This document shows, one piece after another, positions 33,483 to 43,261 of a stretch of DNA of 49,911 nt. Position 1 is the stretch's first letter; every line of letters begins with the position of its first letter. The notes under the pieces are model-generated. The model saw only the letters and a list, made by a program, of their open reading frames with translations. It was not told the DNA's origin and did no database searches. The stretch is from Azospirillum griseum (GTDB lineage Bacteria > Pseudomonadota > Alphaproteobacteria > Azospirillales > Azospirillaceae), in NCBI RefSeq assembly GCF_003966125.1, contig NZ_RXMA01000031.1:1-49911 (forward strand), read 5' to 3'. The translations under genes and the position numbers were made by a program.

Positions 33483-35228
33483 TCAATCTCCGAACCGTTC
33501 TCCGGCCCCACCAAGCGCCGCGTCCACGGCGAGAACCGCTTGCCGCAGGCCGTGCACCAGCCGGTTGCGGGATCGGACGGCGTCGACCTTGGCGAACCGC
33601 TCCGCGTCGGTCCTGGGCTGGGTTGCGGCGAGCTTGCGGATCGGCTCCAGCACCGGCCACGCGGGCAAGGGCAGCGCCGGATCATGGGCAAAGCGGTTGC
33701 CCGTTGTGTAATCCAGCGGAACCAAGGCGCGGCAGACCGCCACGATGCCACGGTTGATGGTGTCGGAATCGATTCCGCCCCCGGAGGCGGCGTGCAGTTG
33801 GTCCAAGCGCTGACGCAGTCGCCGCAGCATGGCGTCCGCATCCTGGAGATCGAAGCGCGAGGACAGCCGGTCGGACAGGGATTCCAGCTCCTGCGCCAGA
33901 TCGGCAACCTGCCGCCGGTAATCGAGCGGCAACGGATCGCAACACAGCAATCCCCAGACGACGCGCAGGACGACACGGGCGTCGCGCACCAGATGAACCG
34001 GGTCGATCTTGTCGATGCGGTCGTGCTCGGTGTGCCACCACCATCCCAATTCGTTGCGCAGCTTCAGCGCGCCGGGTTCCTGCATGCTGAGGCTGCCGAA
34101 CACGGATGGAATGCCCAGACCGGGAAAGGAATCGTCGGCGGAGCGGGCCTTGCGCCGCCCGAGCAGGGTTTGCCCGGTCTCCTCCCGGATCGCGTCCGCC
34201 GCCAGATCGAACAGCGCCCCCGCCGACCCGGTGCGGGTGAGGTTCAGCGCGCCAACCGCCCCCGGACTGTCGAGATTGACATGGGCGACGCAGCGGGCCT
34301 CCAACTCCAACCAATTCTGATCGGCGTACCAGGCCGAGCCGGAATAGCGCCCCTGGGAGTGACCGGACCACAGGCACAACCGCAAGCCACGCCGCCACCG
34401 GTCACGCACACTGGCCAGGATCCGCACCACCTCGATCATCGCGACGTTGGCGGTTCCATTGTCCATCACCCCTTCAAACCACGTGTCCACATGGCAGGAG
34501 ACCAGCACAAAGGCCCCATCCGGCGACCCCGGTCCGGCGGTGGGCGGCAGATCGGCGACCAGCAGCGGGGTTTTGCGCCAACCGGTGTCGACCGTCGCGT
34601 GCAGCGTGACGGTGCAGCGCCCTTCGGCCAGATGGCGGCGCAACCCGGCCCCAACCGCGTCCGCCACCGTCACGACCACCACCGTCGGCAGATCGTCGAT
34701 CGTCGTTGCCGACGGGCTGCCCCACACCGGGGACACGCACATCTCGTGACACAGGCCGTGGGGGCTGACATGAACGACCCCGACCGCCCCCGCCTGGCTG
34801 GCCCGCAGCGCCACCCCCGGATCGGCGATGCCATCGACCAGCACCACCCGCCCGGCCAGATCGGCCTGCGCAAAGTCGGCGGCGGAACCGTTGCCGAGAT
34901 CAACCAGATCACCGGTGCAACCCTCCGGCCCGGAGGAACGCGCCATCGAATGGGTGATCGCCGCGAACCGCTCCCCCCCACAGGTCAGATGCGCCGACAG
35001 CGGCACGCTGATGTAGGCGTCGTGGTGGATCAAGCTGGCGGGAACGCCCATCGCGTCGAGGTGATCCTTGAGGGCGCGGAAGCATTCACGCTCCGTTTCC
35101 GTGCCGCCGACCTTGGTCCAGCGCGCCATCCGGCCCAGCAGCTCCATCATCCGCTCGCCGGACACCGCCGCCAGCGGCGGGCCGCTCGCCGCCGCCGCGT
35201 TTGTCCTGTCCATGGCGTGTGTGCGCAT
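33483..35228 (-). CDS. M28-like metallopeptidase protein with altered active-site motif
   Basis: A 581-residue protein with an M28 fold. HVDTWFEG (first metal His and Asp), VMDNGTANVAM (bridging Asp), VNLDSPGA and a late His (WWHTEHDRIDKID) are present, with an inserted PA-like domain around 120-200. The usual GEE-x-GL motif after the beta-strand is replaced by LWSGHSQGRYSGSAWY, so the catalytic and zinc-binding Glu pair is His-Ser. It has no signal peptide. SD AAGGAGG precedes tandem ATGs 35231 and 35228; 35228 has the better spacing. It sits between oppF-like and CocE genes in one operon. Hydrolysis by an altered mechanism or a non-peptidase role are both possible. Confidence 0.8.
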   Translation of the reverse strand: MRTHAMDRTNAAAASGPPLAAVSGERMMELLGRMARWTKVGGTETERECFRALKDHLDAMGVPASLIHHDAYISVPLSAHLTCGGERFAAITHSMARSSGPEGCTGDLVDLGNGSAADFAQADLAGRVVLVDGIADPGVALRASQAGAVGVVHVSPHGLCHEMCVSPVWGSPSATTIDDLPTVVVVTVADAVGAGLRRHLAEGRCTVTLHATVDTGWRKTPLLVADLPPTAGPGSPDGAFVLVSCHVDTWFEGVMDNGTANVAMIEVVRILASVRDRWRRGLRLCLWSGHSQGRYSGSAWYADQNWLELEARCVAHVNLDSPGAVGALNLTRTGSAGALFDLAADAIREETGQTLLGRRKARSADDSFPGLGIPSVFGSLSMQEPGALKLRNELGWWWHTEHDRIDKIDPVHLVRDARVVLRVVWGLLCCDPLPLDYRRQVADLAQELESLSDRLSSRFDLQDADAMLRRLRQRLDQLHAASGGGIDSDTINRGIVAVCRALVPLDYTTGNRFAHDPALPLPAWPVLEPIRKLAATQPRTDAERFAKVDAVRSRNRLVHGLRQAVLAVDAALGGAGERFGD

Positions 35229-35254
35229 CATGACCTCCTTTGCGGACCCGACGG

Positions 35255-36342
<1,088 letters not shown>

Positions 36343-36346
<4 letters not shown>

Positions 36347-37314
36347 GCCAGCACCTGCGTGTTGGGATGGACACAGCGGTGCCAATGCGCGCCCTGCCCC
36401 GTCAGCTCCGGCATCACGGCGCAATCCCCGTCCGCCCGCGCGCAACGGGTGCGGAAGGCGCAGCCGTCCGGCAAGGTCAGCAACGACGGCGTCATGCCCG
36501 GAATTTGGGCCAACCGGCTGCCCCGCCGGTTGCGGCTGGGCACGGACCCGATCAGACCGGCGGTGTAGTGATGGTGGGGTTTCCCGATAACCTCGGCCAC
36601 ATCGCCGTATTCAACGATCCGTCCGGCGTACATCACCGCGATGCGGTCGGCCAATCGCGACACCACCGACAGATCGTGCGTGATCCAGATCAGCGCCGTT
36701 CCCTGCTCCGCCGTCAGCTTCTGCACCTCCGCCAGGATCTGCGCCTGGATGGTGACGTCGAGCGCGGTCGTCGGCTCGTCCGCCACGATCAGGTCCGGCT
36801 TGTTCAGCAACGCGATCGCGATGGCAACGCGCTGACGCATCCCGCCGGAGAATTGGTGCGGGTAGGCGTTCAACCGCTCCTCCGGGCTTGGGATGCCCAC
36901 CTGCCCCAGCGCGTCGCGCGCCAGGGCGCGGGCCTCCGCCTTGGACACCGGACGATGGGCCGTGACCGCCTCGATCATCTGGGTGTCGATCCGCAGCACC
37001 GGATTCAGCGTCATCATCGGGTCCTGGAAGATCATGGCGATGCGCCGTCCGCGCAATCGCCGCATCTCCTCCTGGCCCAGCTTGGTCAGGTCGGTGCCGT
37101 CGAACAGGATTTGGCCACCGGTGATCCGGCCGGGCGGTTCCAACAGCCCCATGATCGAGAAACCGGTGACGGACTTGCCCGAACCCGATTCACCGACCAG
37201 ACCCAGCACCTCGCCGCGTCCCAGGGTGAACGACACGTCGTTGACCGCCTTGATCTGCCCGGCACCGACCGGAAAGGTGGTCTTGAGACCACGCACGTCG
37301 AGAAGAACGCTCAC
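36343..37314 (-). CDS. Dipeptide/oligopeptide ABC transporter ATP-binding protein (OppD/DppD type)
   Basis: A 323-residue ATPase. Walker A GESGSGKS, signature FSGGMRQRVAIAIAL and Walker B LIVADEPTTALD are all normal. The C-terminal motif CAFRTRCARADGDC is the OppD/DppD cysteine motif. The start is GTG 37314, overlapping the permease stop (GTGA) with GAGGAG 6 nt upstream; the frame stays open far upstream but that is the coding region of the permease in another frame. It is the third transporter component of the operon. Confidence 0.92.
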
Positions 37315-38243
37315 GAGTGGCTCCTCGGATTCAGGACATCGCGAAGATGGTCGCCGACCAGATTGATGGCGACGATGGTGATGAGCAGGGCCACGCCGGG
37401 GTAGAAGCTCATCCAGAATTTGCCGGACAGCATGTATTGATAGCCGTTGGCGATCAGCATGCCGAGCGACGGTTCCGTCACCGGAACGCCCAACCCCAGG
37501 AAGGACAGGGTTGCCTCCAGCGCGATCGCCCGCGCGATCTGGACGGTGACGATGACGATCAGGGGCGGCAGGCAGTTGGGCAGCAGATGGCGGAACAGGA
37601 TCCGCCAGCGCGGGATCGCCAGACATTCCGCCGCCTCGATGTACTCCTTGCGCCGCTCGACCAGCGCCGTGCCTCGGGCGGTGCGGGCGTAGGCGGCCCA
37701 TTCCACGATGATGAGCGCCAGCACCACATTCGTGACGCCCTTGCCCAGAAAGGCCAGGATCATCAGAGCGACCAGGATCGACGGAAAGGACAGTTGCAAA
37801 TCGACGAGGCGCATGATCGCCGTTTCGGTCCGGCCACCGGCGTAGGCGGCGATCAGCCCCAAACTCGCCCCCACCAGCGCCGCCGTCACCGCCGAGGCCA
37901 CCCCGACCCCCAACGAAATCCGCAGGCCGTACAGGATGCCCGACAGCATGTCGCGCCCCTGCTCATCCGTGCCCAGCCAATAGGTCATGCCGCTGGCGGC
38001 GGAGGAGCCGGGTGGCAAGCGGCTGTCGAGAATGTCGAGCTGCATCAGATCGTACGGATTTTGCGGCGCGATCAGCGACGCCGCCAGCGCGGCCAGAACA
38101 ACCAGACTCAGAACGACCAGTCCGAACATGGCGAGCCAGGATCGCGAGAACTCCCGGATGACGCGCTGCGTTGGTGTTTCGACCGGTGCCAGCCTTTGGA
38201 CCGGTGCCGCAGGTTGGTCGGCGGTTGGAGCGGACAGGTTCAT
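37311..38243 (-). CDS. Dipeptide/oligopeptide ABC transporter permease (OppC/DppC type)
   Basis: A 310-residue inner-membrane permease. A long cytoplasmic N-terminus precedes the first membrane segment (LAMFGLVVLSLVVLAALAAS, about residues 37-57), typical of OppC/DppC. HWLGTDEQGRD-type sequence (YWLGTDEQGRDMLSG) and the EAA loop (EYIEAAECLAIPRWRILFRH) near residue 200 are present. It starts 3 bp after the OppB-type permease stop. Confidence 0.93.
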   Translation of the reverse strand: MNLSAPTADQPAAPVQRLAPVETPTQRVIREFSRSWLAMFGLVVLSLVVLAALAASLIAPQNPYDLMQLDILDSRLPPGSSAASGMTYWLGTDEQGRDMLSGILYGLRISLGVGVASAVTAALVGASLGLIAAYAGGRTETAIMRLVDLQLSFPSILVALMILAFLGKGVTNVVLALIIVEWAAYARTARGTALVERRKEYIEAAECLAIPRWRILFRHLLPNCLPPLIVIVTVQIARAIALEATLSFLGLGVPVTEPSLGMLIANGYQYMLSGKFWMSFYPGVALLITIVAINLVGDHLRDVLNPRSHS

Positions 38244-38246
38244 GGC

Positions 38247-39221
38247 TCAACCCTCGCCGTTGTGCTGAACCCGGGGGTCGAGCACGGTGTACAGGAGATC
38301 CACCACCAGATTGATGGTGACGAACAGGAAGACGATCAGGATCAGGTAGGCGACGATCATCGGCCGATCGAGCAGATTGATGCTGTCGATGATCAGCTTG
38401 CCCATCCCTGGCCACGCGAAGATCGATTCCGTGACCACCGAAAACGCGATGGTGGATCCGAATTCCAGGCCGATGACCGTCACCACCGGAATCATGATGT
38501 TTTTCAACACATGAACGAAGATCACCCGCCGTTCGGTCAGCCCCTTGGCGCGGGCGAACTTGACATACTCCTGCGGCAGGACCTCGCGCACCCCGGCGCG
38601 GACCAGCCGCATCACCAAAGACACCTTGAACAGGGCCAGATTGCAGGCGGGCAGGATGAGATGCGTCAAGCCATCAAGGGTCAGGAAGGACCAGTGAATG
38701 CCCAGAAACTCCCGCGTCATTCCGCGACCGCTCGACGGCAGCCAGCCCAGTTGCACACCGAACACCATGATGAGCAACAGCCCGACCCAAAAGCTGGGCA
38801 GCGAAAACCCGAAGATCGACCCGGCCATCACCGTCTTGGCCAGAATGGAGCGCGGACGCAACCCAGCGTACAGCCCAAGCGGAATGCCGATCACCACCGC
38901 CAGGAACACGGCGCAGAAGGCAAGCTCCAGGGTCGCCGGCATCCGTTCCAAAATGATCTGGAGCGCGGGTTGCCCAAACACGAAGCTCTTGCCAAAGTCA
39001 CCTTGCAGCGCGCCATAGAGGAAACGCCCGTACTGCTCCCACAGCGGCCGGTCCAACCCCAGGCTTTGCACCACCTGCAAACGTTCGGCCTGGTCGGCGT
39101 CCGGCGCGATCAAGATCGCCACCGGATCACCGATCACATTGACGCCGACAAAGACGATGACGGTCATCGCGACGATCACGAACACCGACTGAAGGAGTCG
39201 GCGGACAAACCAGCCAATCAT
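38247..39221 (-). CDS. Dipeptide/oligopeptide ABC transporter permease (OppB/DppB type)
   Basis: A 324-residue permease. The N-terminus MIGWFVRRLLQSVFVIVAM, the segment LGLDRPLWEQYGRFL and the EAA-loop region (EYVKFARAKGLTERRVIF, near residue 215) are typical of OppB/DppB, with six membrane segments. ATG 39221 overlaps the esterase stop (ATGA). With the OppC-type subunit it forms the channel for the substrate delivered by the binding protein at 41553. Confidence 0.93.
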   Translation of the reverse strand: MIGWFVRRLLQSVFVIVAMTVIVFVGVNVIGDPVAILIAPDADQAERLQVVQSLGLDRPLWEQYGRFLYGALQGDFGKSFVFGQPALQIILERMPATLELAFCAVFLAVVIGIPLGLYAGLRPRSILAKTVMAGSIFGFSLPSFWVGLLLIMVFGVQLGWLPSSGRGMTREFLGIHWSFLTLDGLTHLILPACNLALFKVSLVMRLVRAGVREVLPQEYVKFARAKGLTERRVIFVHVLKNIMIPVVTVIGLEFGSTIAFSVVTESIFAWPGMGKLIIDSINLLDRPMIVAYLILIVFLFVTINLVVDLLYTVLDPRVQHNGEG

Positions 39222-40189
39222 CGGGCCACCTCCGCCGACGCACGCGGCCCGGCTCCGGCGTGCCGCCGCTCCTCCGATCCGCCATGGTCTTCCGATTGTT
39301 TCACATCATCCTCTTGTCTGTGGCCATGGCCACGCTTTTGGGCGATCGCATCGGACAGGAAATCCTTCACACGGTCCAGGAACCGCAAACGATCGTGCGC
39401 GACGCCCGGAAGCCGATCGAACCGCACCGTCACCCCAGCTTGCGCGAAGGAGCGCTTCAGCGCAGCCAGACGATCCGGCCGGGTGCGTCCGGCGTCGTTC
39501 GCCCCCTCCATCCAATGGAGACCGCCAGGCGTGTGGGTGATTTCCCAAGTTTCCAGGTCGGCGTCACCGACCAGCATCTGAACCGGAAGTCGCGCCAGGG
39601 CCGCCGCGTCGAAGGCAACACCGAAGCGATCCCCGATGTCCCTTATCCCAACCCACCAGTCTTTTGTCGGATCCAGCATCGTCACCGATCCCGGCGCGCC
39701 AATCGACACGGCCCACAGCCGATCCGGATGAAGGATCGCGAAGCGATGGGCGAATTGTCCACCCCCCGAAAACCCGAACAGGGCAAAGCGCGACCAATCC
39801 TGACCGTATGTGGCGGCTGTCTCCGCCACCATCGCCAGGACCAGCCGGTCATAGCGGATGTCGCCGTCCACCAGATATTTGTAGCCGCTGCGGTCAGAGG
39901 TTCCACCCATCCCGATGGGAAAGAGCGGACACAACACGGCGCAGTCGTGCCAGCGCCCAAACTCGGCAAAGCCGTCACGAAACTCCAGGAAGGAGGTGCG
40001 CCCGGTGCCGTGCATGGCGACCAGCAGATCCACGCGCCGCCCATCGGCGACACTCGGGGGCACATACAGGCAATATTGGGCGCGCGGGTCGGCGGCGCAG
40101 GCAAAGATCGCGGTCTTGCCGAAATTGTAGGTGTTGCGCGCCCGGGTTGCGGGCGGAGCGTCTGCGGATCGGGAGGGACTCTCGGCCAT
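39218..40189 (-). CDS. Alpha/beta-hydrolase (esterase, PHB-depolymerase-like)
   Basis: A 323-residue serine hydrolase. The nucleophile motif is FGFSGGGQFAHRFA near residue 130, the acid lies in VGDADLETWE, and the His in LPGVAHDRLRF. The N-terminal part (YCLYVPPSVADGRRVDLLV, MHGTGRT with the oxyanion loop) resembles PHB depolymerase/feruloyl esterase-type enzymes. There is no signal peptide. The last 45 residues are charged, low-complexity (QKRGHGHRQEDD). I chose ATG 40189 with AGGA 6 nt upstream; the frame extends to 40354 without support. It is the first gene of the IclR-linked operon and overlaps oppB. Confidence 0.82.
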   Translation of the reverse strand: MAESPSRSADAPPATRARNTYNFGKTAIFACAADPRAQYCLYVPPSVADGRRVDLLVAMHGTGRTSFLEFRDGFAEFGRWHDCAVLCPLFPIGMGGTSDRSGYKYLVDGDIRYDRLVLAMVAETAATYGQDWSRFALFGFSGGGQFAHRFAILHPDRLWAVSIGAPGSVTMLDPTKDWWVGIRDIGDRFGVAFDAAALARLPVQMLVGDADLETWEITHTPGGLHWMEGANDAGRTRPDRLAALKRSFAQAGVTVRFDRLPGVAHDRLRFLDRVKDFLSDAIAQKRGHGHRQEDDVKQSEDHGGSEERRHAGAGPRASAEVAR

Positions 40190-40442
40190 CGTGTTCCTGC
40201 TCGGCTGAAAGGCCTTTCGGCGGTCAATGGACATTGTGCAAGAGTCGGGTGACACGCGGTTGGGCAATCCCCAACCGGCGGCGTCCCCCGCGTCGTTGCC
40301 CGCGAGCAAGACCGTGGTCATGCTCATGGCGACCGCAGCGGTGCGTTTGCTCAACGATTCAACAAACGGTTTGATGCGCTGGTCACTGACCTGTTGATAG
40401 GTCCATGCTAGGTCTGCTCTTCTTGACGGAAGTCCGTTTTAC

Positions 40443-40480
40443 TGTCAACCATAAAAAACCATCGGTTCATTAGACGAACC
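40443..40480 (-). promoter_or_regulatory. IclR-regulon promoter 1 (esterase-opp operon and iclR)
   Basis: On the minus strand GGTTCGTCTAATGAACC (40464-40480) is followed by ATGGTT and TTGACAG (-35-like, 40443-40448); the palindrome centre is 24 bp from the TTGACA. It ends 24 bp before the divergent iclR ATG, so it can control both directions. Confidence 0.75.
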
Positions 40481-40504
40481 AAATCCCGGAGTGAATGATC
40501 AGCC

Positions 40505-41332
40505 ATGGCAAAGACTGTCGAGGAGTCGGAGGATGACACCGGCAAACAAGGGGCCTACACGGTCCAGGCGTTGGACAACGCCATTTCCCTGTTGATGCTG
40601 GTCGCCGACAACCCGGATTTGGGCCTTTCGGATCTGTCGCGAAAGCTCGGGGCCGGCAAGGCGCGGGTCTACCGCCAGCTCAAGACCCTGGAGGATCGGG
40701 GGCTGGTCAGTTGCAGCGAGCCTCACCGCACCTACCGGCTGGGCTACGCCGCCCTGCTGCTGGGGGCCAAGGCGTCGGCGCAGATCGATCTGGTGCAAAG
40801 CGCCAAACCCTTTCTGGACCGGCTCGGCAAAGCTTTGCAGGAAACCGTCCAGCTGCGCGTTCTGGATGGGCAGGAGTCGGTCTGTGTGGCCAACTGGGTG
40901 CCAGACCGCGATTTGCGCGTTCAAACACCGGTTGGCTCGCGCACCCCACTGTACGCCGGTTCGGGCAAGATTCTGCTGGCCTACATGCCCGAGGCGGAAC
41001 AGGCTCACATCCTCTCGCTGCCTCGCAAACGCTTCACCGATGGCACGATGGTGGATGAGGGCGCGCTGAAGGCCATCTTGAGCCAGATCCGCCACGATGG
41101 TTACGGCGTGAGTCGGGGTGAAATGGAAGCCGCGCTGATTTCCGCCGCCGCTCCGATCTTTGGGCAAGGCAGCCGAATTGTCGGTGTTCTGGTCGTTGGT
41201 GCCCCTGCCACCCGGATGGACAATGAGCGGCTCCAGCACACCCTTGATCTTGTCTGTGCAGCGGCACGCGAGCTGACCGCCGTGATCGGTGGAAGCCCGC
41301 CATCGTCGGTTGTCCGTCCCGGCTCCTTCTGA
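40505..41332 (+). CDS. IclR-family transcriptional regulator
   Basis: A 275-residue IclR protein. The N-terminal winged HTH (residues 18-80: YTVQALDNAISLLMLVADNP, LSDLSRKLGAGKARVYRQLK) is followed by the GAF-like effector domain (residues 95-260) with the conserved LYAGSGKILLAYMP, GYGVSRGEMEAALISAAAPIF and ALKAILSQIR. It is divergent from the esterase-opp operon and upstream of a binding protein, MFS and porin. Three palindromes of one pattern precede these transcription units and are its probable operators. There is no strong ribosome-binding site upstream of ATG 40505. Confidence 0.92.
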   Translation: MAKTVEESEDDTGKQGAYTVQALDNAISLLMLVADNPDLGLSDLSRKLGAGKARVYRQLKTLEDRGLVSCSEPHRTYRLGYAALLLGAKASAQIDLVQSAKPFLDRLGKALQETVQLRVLDGQESVCVANWVPDRDLRVQTPVGSRTPLYAGSGKILLAYMPEAEQAHILSLPRKRFTDGTMVDEGALKAILSQIRHDGYGVSRGEMEAALISAAAPIFGQGSRIVGVLVVGAPATRMDNERLQHTLDLVCAAARELTAVIGGSPPSSVVRPGSF

Positions 41333-41347
41333 GATTGACGCGCGATC

Positions 41348-41385
41348 GGTTTGTCTAACGAAACAATGGTTCATCTTGGTTGACA
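41348..41385 (+). promoter_or_regulatory. IclR-regulon promoter 2 (binding protein)
   Basis: GGTTTGTCTAACGAAAC (41348-41364) followed by ATGGTTCATC and TTGACAG (41380-41385). Palindrome centre to TTGACA is 24 bp, as in promoter 1. The binding-protein ATG is at 41553, so the leader would be about 130-140 nt; 41386-41552 holds no gene. Confidence 0.75.
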
Positions 41386-41552
41386 GAAGGCCCCTGCCCT
41401 CCCCACACTCACCACAGGACGGGGGAAGCGATTGCGACCGCGATGAGGCCGGGGCCTTGAGCCGCACACGCGCACAACCACCGCCCGACGAACGGCCAGC
41501 CCACAGGCAGGGAGGCACCCGTTCGCAGACCCTGAACCGCTGGGAGGCTTGG

Positions 41553-43154
41553 ATGTACAAGATGGTCCTGACGCGCCGCGCTCTGTTTTCCGGTGCGGTG
41601 GGGGCGTTGACCGTTGCGCCGGGGCTTGGCTGGCCAAGGCTGGCCGCTGCCCAGGACACCGACCGGTTGCGGATCGGCATGGCGACACCGCCGACCACGC
41701 TCGATCCGCATTTCCAAAGCAACGCGCCGAACAACGCCATCGCCATGCACCTGTTCGACGCGCTCGTCACCAACGACGAAAACGCCCGCCCTACCCCGTG
41801 TCTGGCAACCTCCTGGCGCCCCCTGGATGACACGCATTGGGAGTTCGTCCTCCGCCCCGGCGTGACCTATTCAGACGGCACCCCCTTCACCCCGGCGGAC
41901 GTCATCGCGTCGGTGGAGCGCGTCAACAGCCTGCAAAGCCCGGCCTCCTACCGGACCTACACCCGGACGATCAAGGCGATCACCACGCCGGATCCCGGTC
42001 GGATCATCATCGAAACCAAGGCCCCGGATCCCCTGCTGCCCGTGGCGATGGGGCGCATCCGGATCATCAGCGCCCAGCACAAGGACGCCCCCACCGCAAA
42101 CTACAACGCCGGGCGCGCCGTGATCGGCACCGGCCCCTATCTGCTGAAAGAGTTCAGCCAGGGCAGCCATCTGATCCTGACGCGCAACGAGGGCTATTGG
42201 GGGCCAAAGCCGGAGTGGAAAGAGGTGCTGATCCGCCTGATCGGCGACGACGGCGCACGCACCGCCGGCCTGTTGTCGGGGGATCTCGATGTCATCGAGG
42301 AGGTTCCGTTCGAAGCGGTGGAGCGGGTGGCCAAGGACCAGCGGTTCCACATCATTCGCGGCCTGTCGAGCCGCATCGTCTATTTCGGCTTCGATCACGC
42401 CCGCGAGGTGACGCCCTTCGCCACCGACCTGGACGGCAAGCCGCTGCCCCGCAACCCGATGAAGGATCTCCGGGTCCGCCAGGCCCTGAGTCTGGCAATC
42501 AACCGCAAGGCCATCGTGGCGCAGGTCATGTCCGGCAACGCGGAGGTGGCCACGCAATATCTGCCAAAGGGCGCGCCCGGCACCTCGGCCACCCTGGAAC
42601 CCATTCCCTATGACCCGGAACGGGCAAAGAAGCTGTTGGCCGAAGCGGGCTACCCGAACGGCTTCCGCCTGGTGATCCATGGCCCCAACGACCGTTACAT
42701 CAACGACGCCAAGGTGGTGCAGGCCGTGGCCCAAATGTTGAGCCGGATCGGCGTGCAAACCAAGGTCGAGGTGATGCCCTGGTCGGTCTATTCGGGCAAG
42801 AGCAACAGCAACGAGTTCACCCTCAACCTCATGTCCTGGGGGGTGAACACCGGCGAAACCTCCAACCCGCTGATCGCGCTCAACGCCACATACGACAAGG
42901 AGCGTGGGAACGGTTCCAGCAACGGGGGGCGCTACTCAAACCCGGACCTCGACAAAAAGCTGCAGGTCGCAACCCAGACCATGAACGACGACACCCGCAA
43001 CCGTCTGCTCGCCGAAGCCAGTGAGATGGTGTTCAACGACTGCGCCATCATGCCGCTCTATCACGAGGTCGTGCAGTTGGCCGCCCGCAAGACCGTCGGG
43101 TACCGCACCAGAAACGACCAATACACTCTGGCGATGGGCATTCGCAAAATCTGA
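41553..43154 (+). CDS. Dipeptide-type ABC transporter substrate-binding protein
   Basis: A 533-residue extracellular solute-binding protein of family 5 (SBP_bac_5). Residues 1-33 form a signal peptide (TRRALFSGAVGAL, then AAAQ); the paired Arg at its start suits Tat or Sec export. The mature protein has LRIGMATPPTTLDPHF, WEFVLRPGVTYSDGTPFTPAD, VIGTGPYLLKEF and DLRVRQALSLAINRKAIV, as in DppA/OppA-like receptors. ATG 41553 has GGGAGG upstream. The ligand is not predictable but may be a peptide, opine or similar compound. It presumably serves the permease encoded by the divergent operon. Confidence 0.92.
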   Translation: MYKMVLTRRALFSGAVGALTVAPGLGWPRLAAAQDTDRLRIGMATPPTTLDPHFQSNAPNNAIAMHLFDALVTNDENARPTPCLATSWRPLDDTHWEFVLRPGVTYSDGTPFTPADVIASVERVNSLQSPASYRTYTRTIKAITTPDPGRIIIETKAPDPLLPVAMGRIRIISAQHKDAPTANYNAGRAVIGTGPYLLKEFSQGSHLILTRNEGYWGPKPEWKEVLIRLIGDDGARTAGLLSGDLDVIEEVPFEAVERVAKDQRFHIIRGLSSRIVYFGFDHAREVTPFATDLDGKPLPRNPMKDLRVRQALSLAINRKAIVAQVMSGNAEVATQYLPKGAPGTSATLEPIPYDPERAKKLLAEAGYPNGFRLVIHGPNDRYINDAKVVQAVAQMLSRIGVQTKVEVMPWSVYSGKSNSNEFTLNLMSWGVNTGETSNPLIALNATYDKERGNGSSNGGRYSNPDLDKKLQVATQTMNDDTRNRLLAEASEMVFNDCAIMPLYHEVVQLAARKTVGYRTRNDQYTLAMGIRKI

Positions 43155-43184
43155 TCGCGCTCTTCTCGGCTCCCTCCTGACCTT

Positions 43185-43212
43185 CACGCCCCGCCGCACA
43201 GGGCGGGGCGTG
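43185..43212 (+). terminator. Stem-loop between binding-protein and MFS genes
   Basis: Perfect 11-bp inverted repeat CACGCCCCGCC ... GGCGGGGCGTG with a 6-nt loop, followed by CTTTG. It follows the binding-protein stop by 30 bp and precedes the MFS start by 50 bp. It could be a weak terminator or an mRNA 3'-protecting stem that raises binding-protein expression relative to MFS. Confidence 0.55.
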
Positions 43213-43261
43213 CTTTGTCATGACCAGCGCGCCCTCGCTGCCACCCTCCGCAGGAGACATG

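Noticed and set aside
37317..39581. Plus-strand 754-codon open frame
   Set aside because: Antisense to the two permease genes, whose EAA loops and membrane segments are clear.
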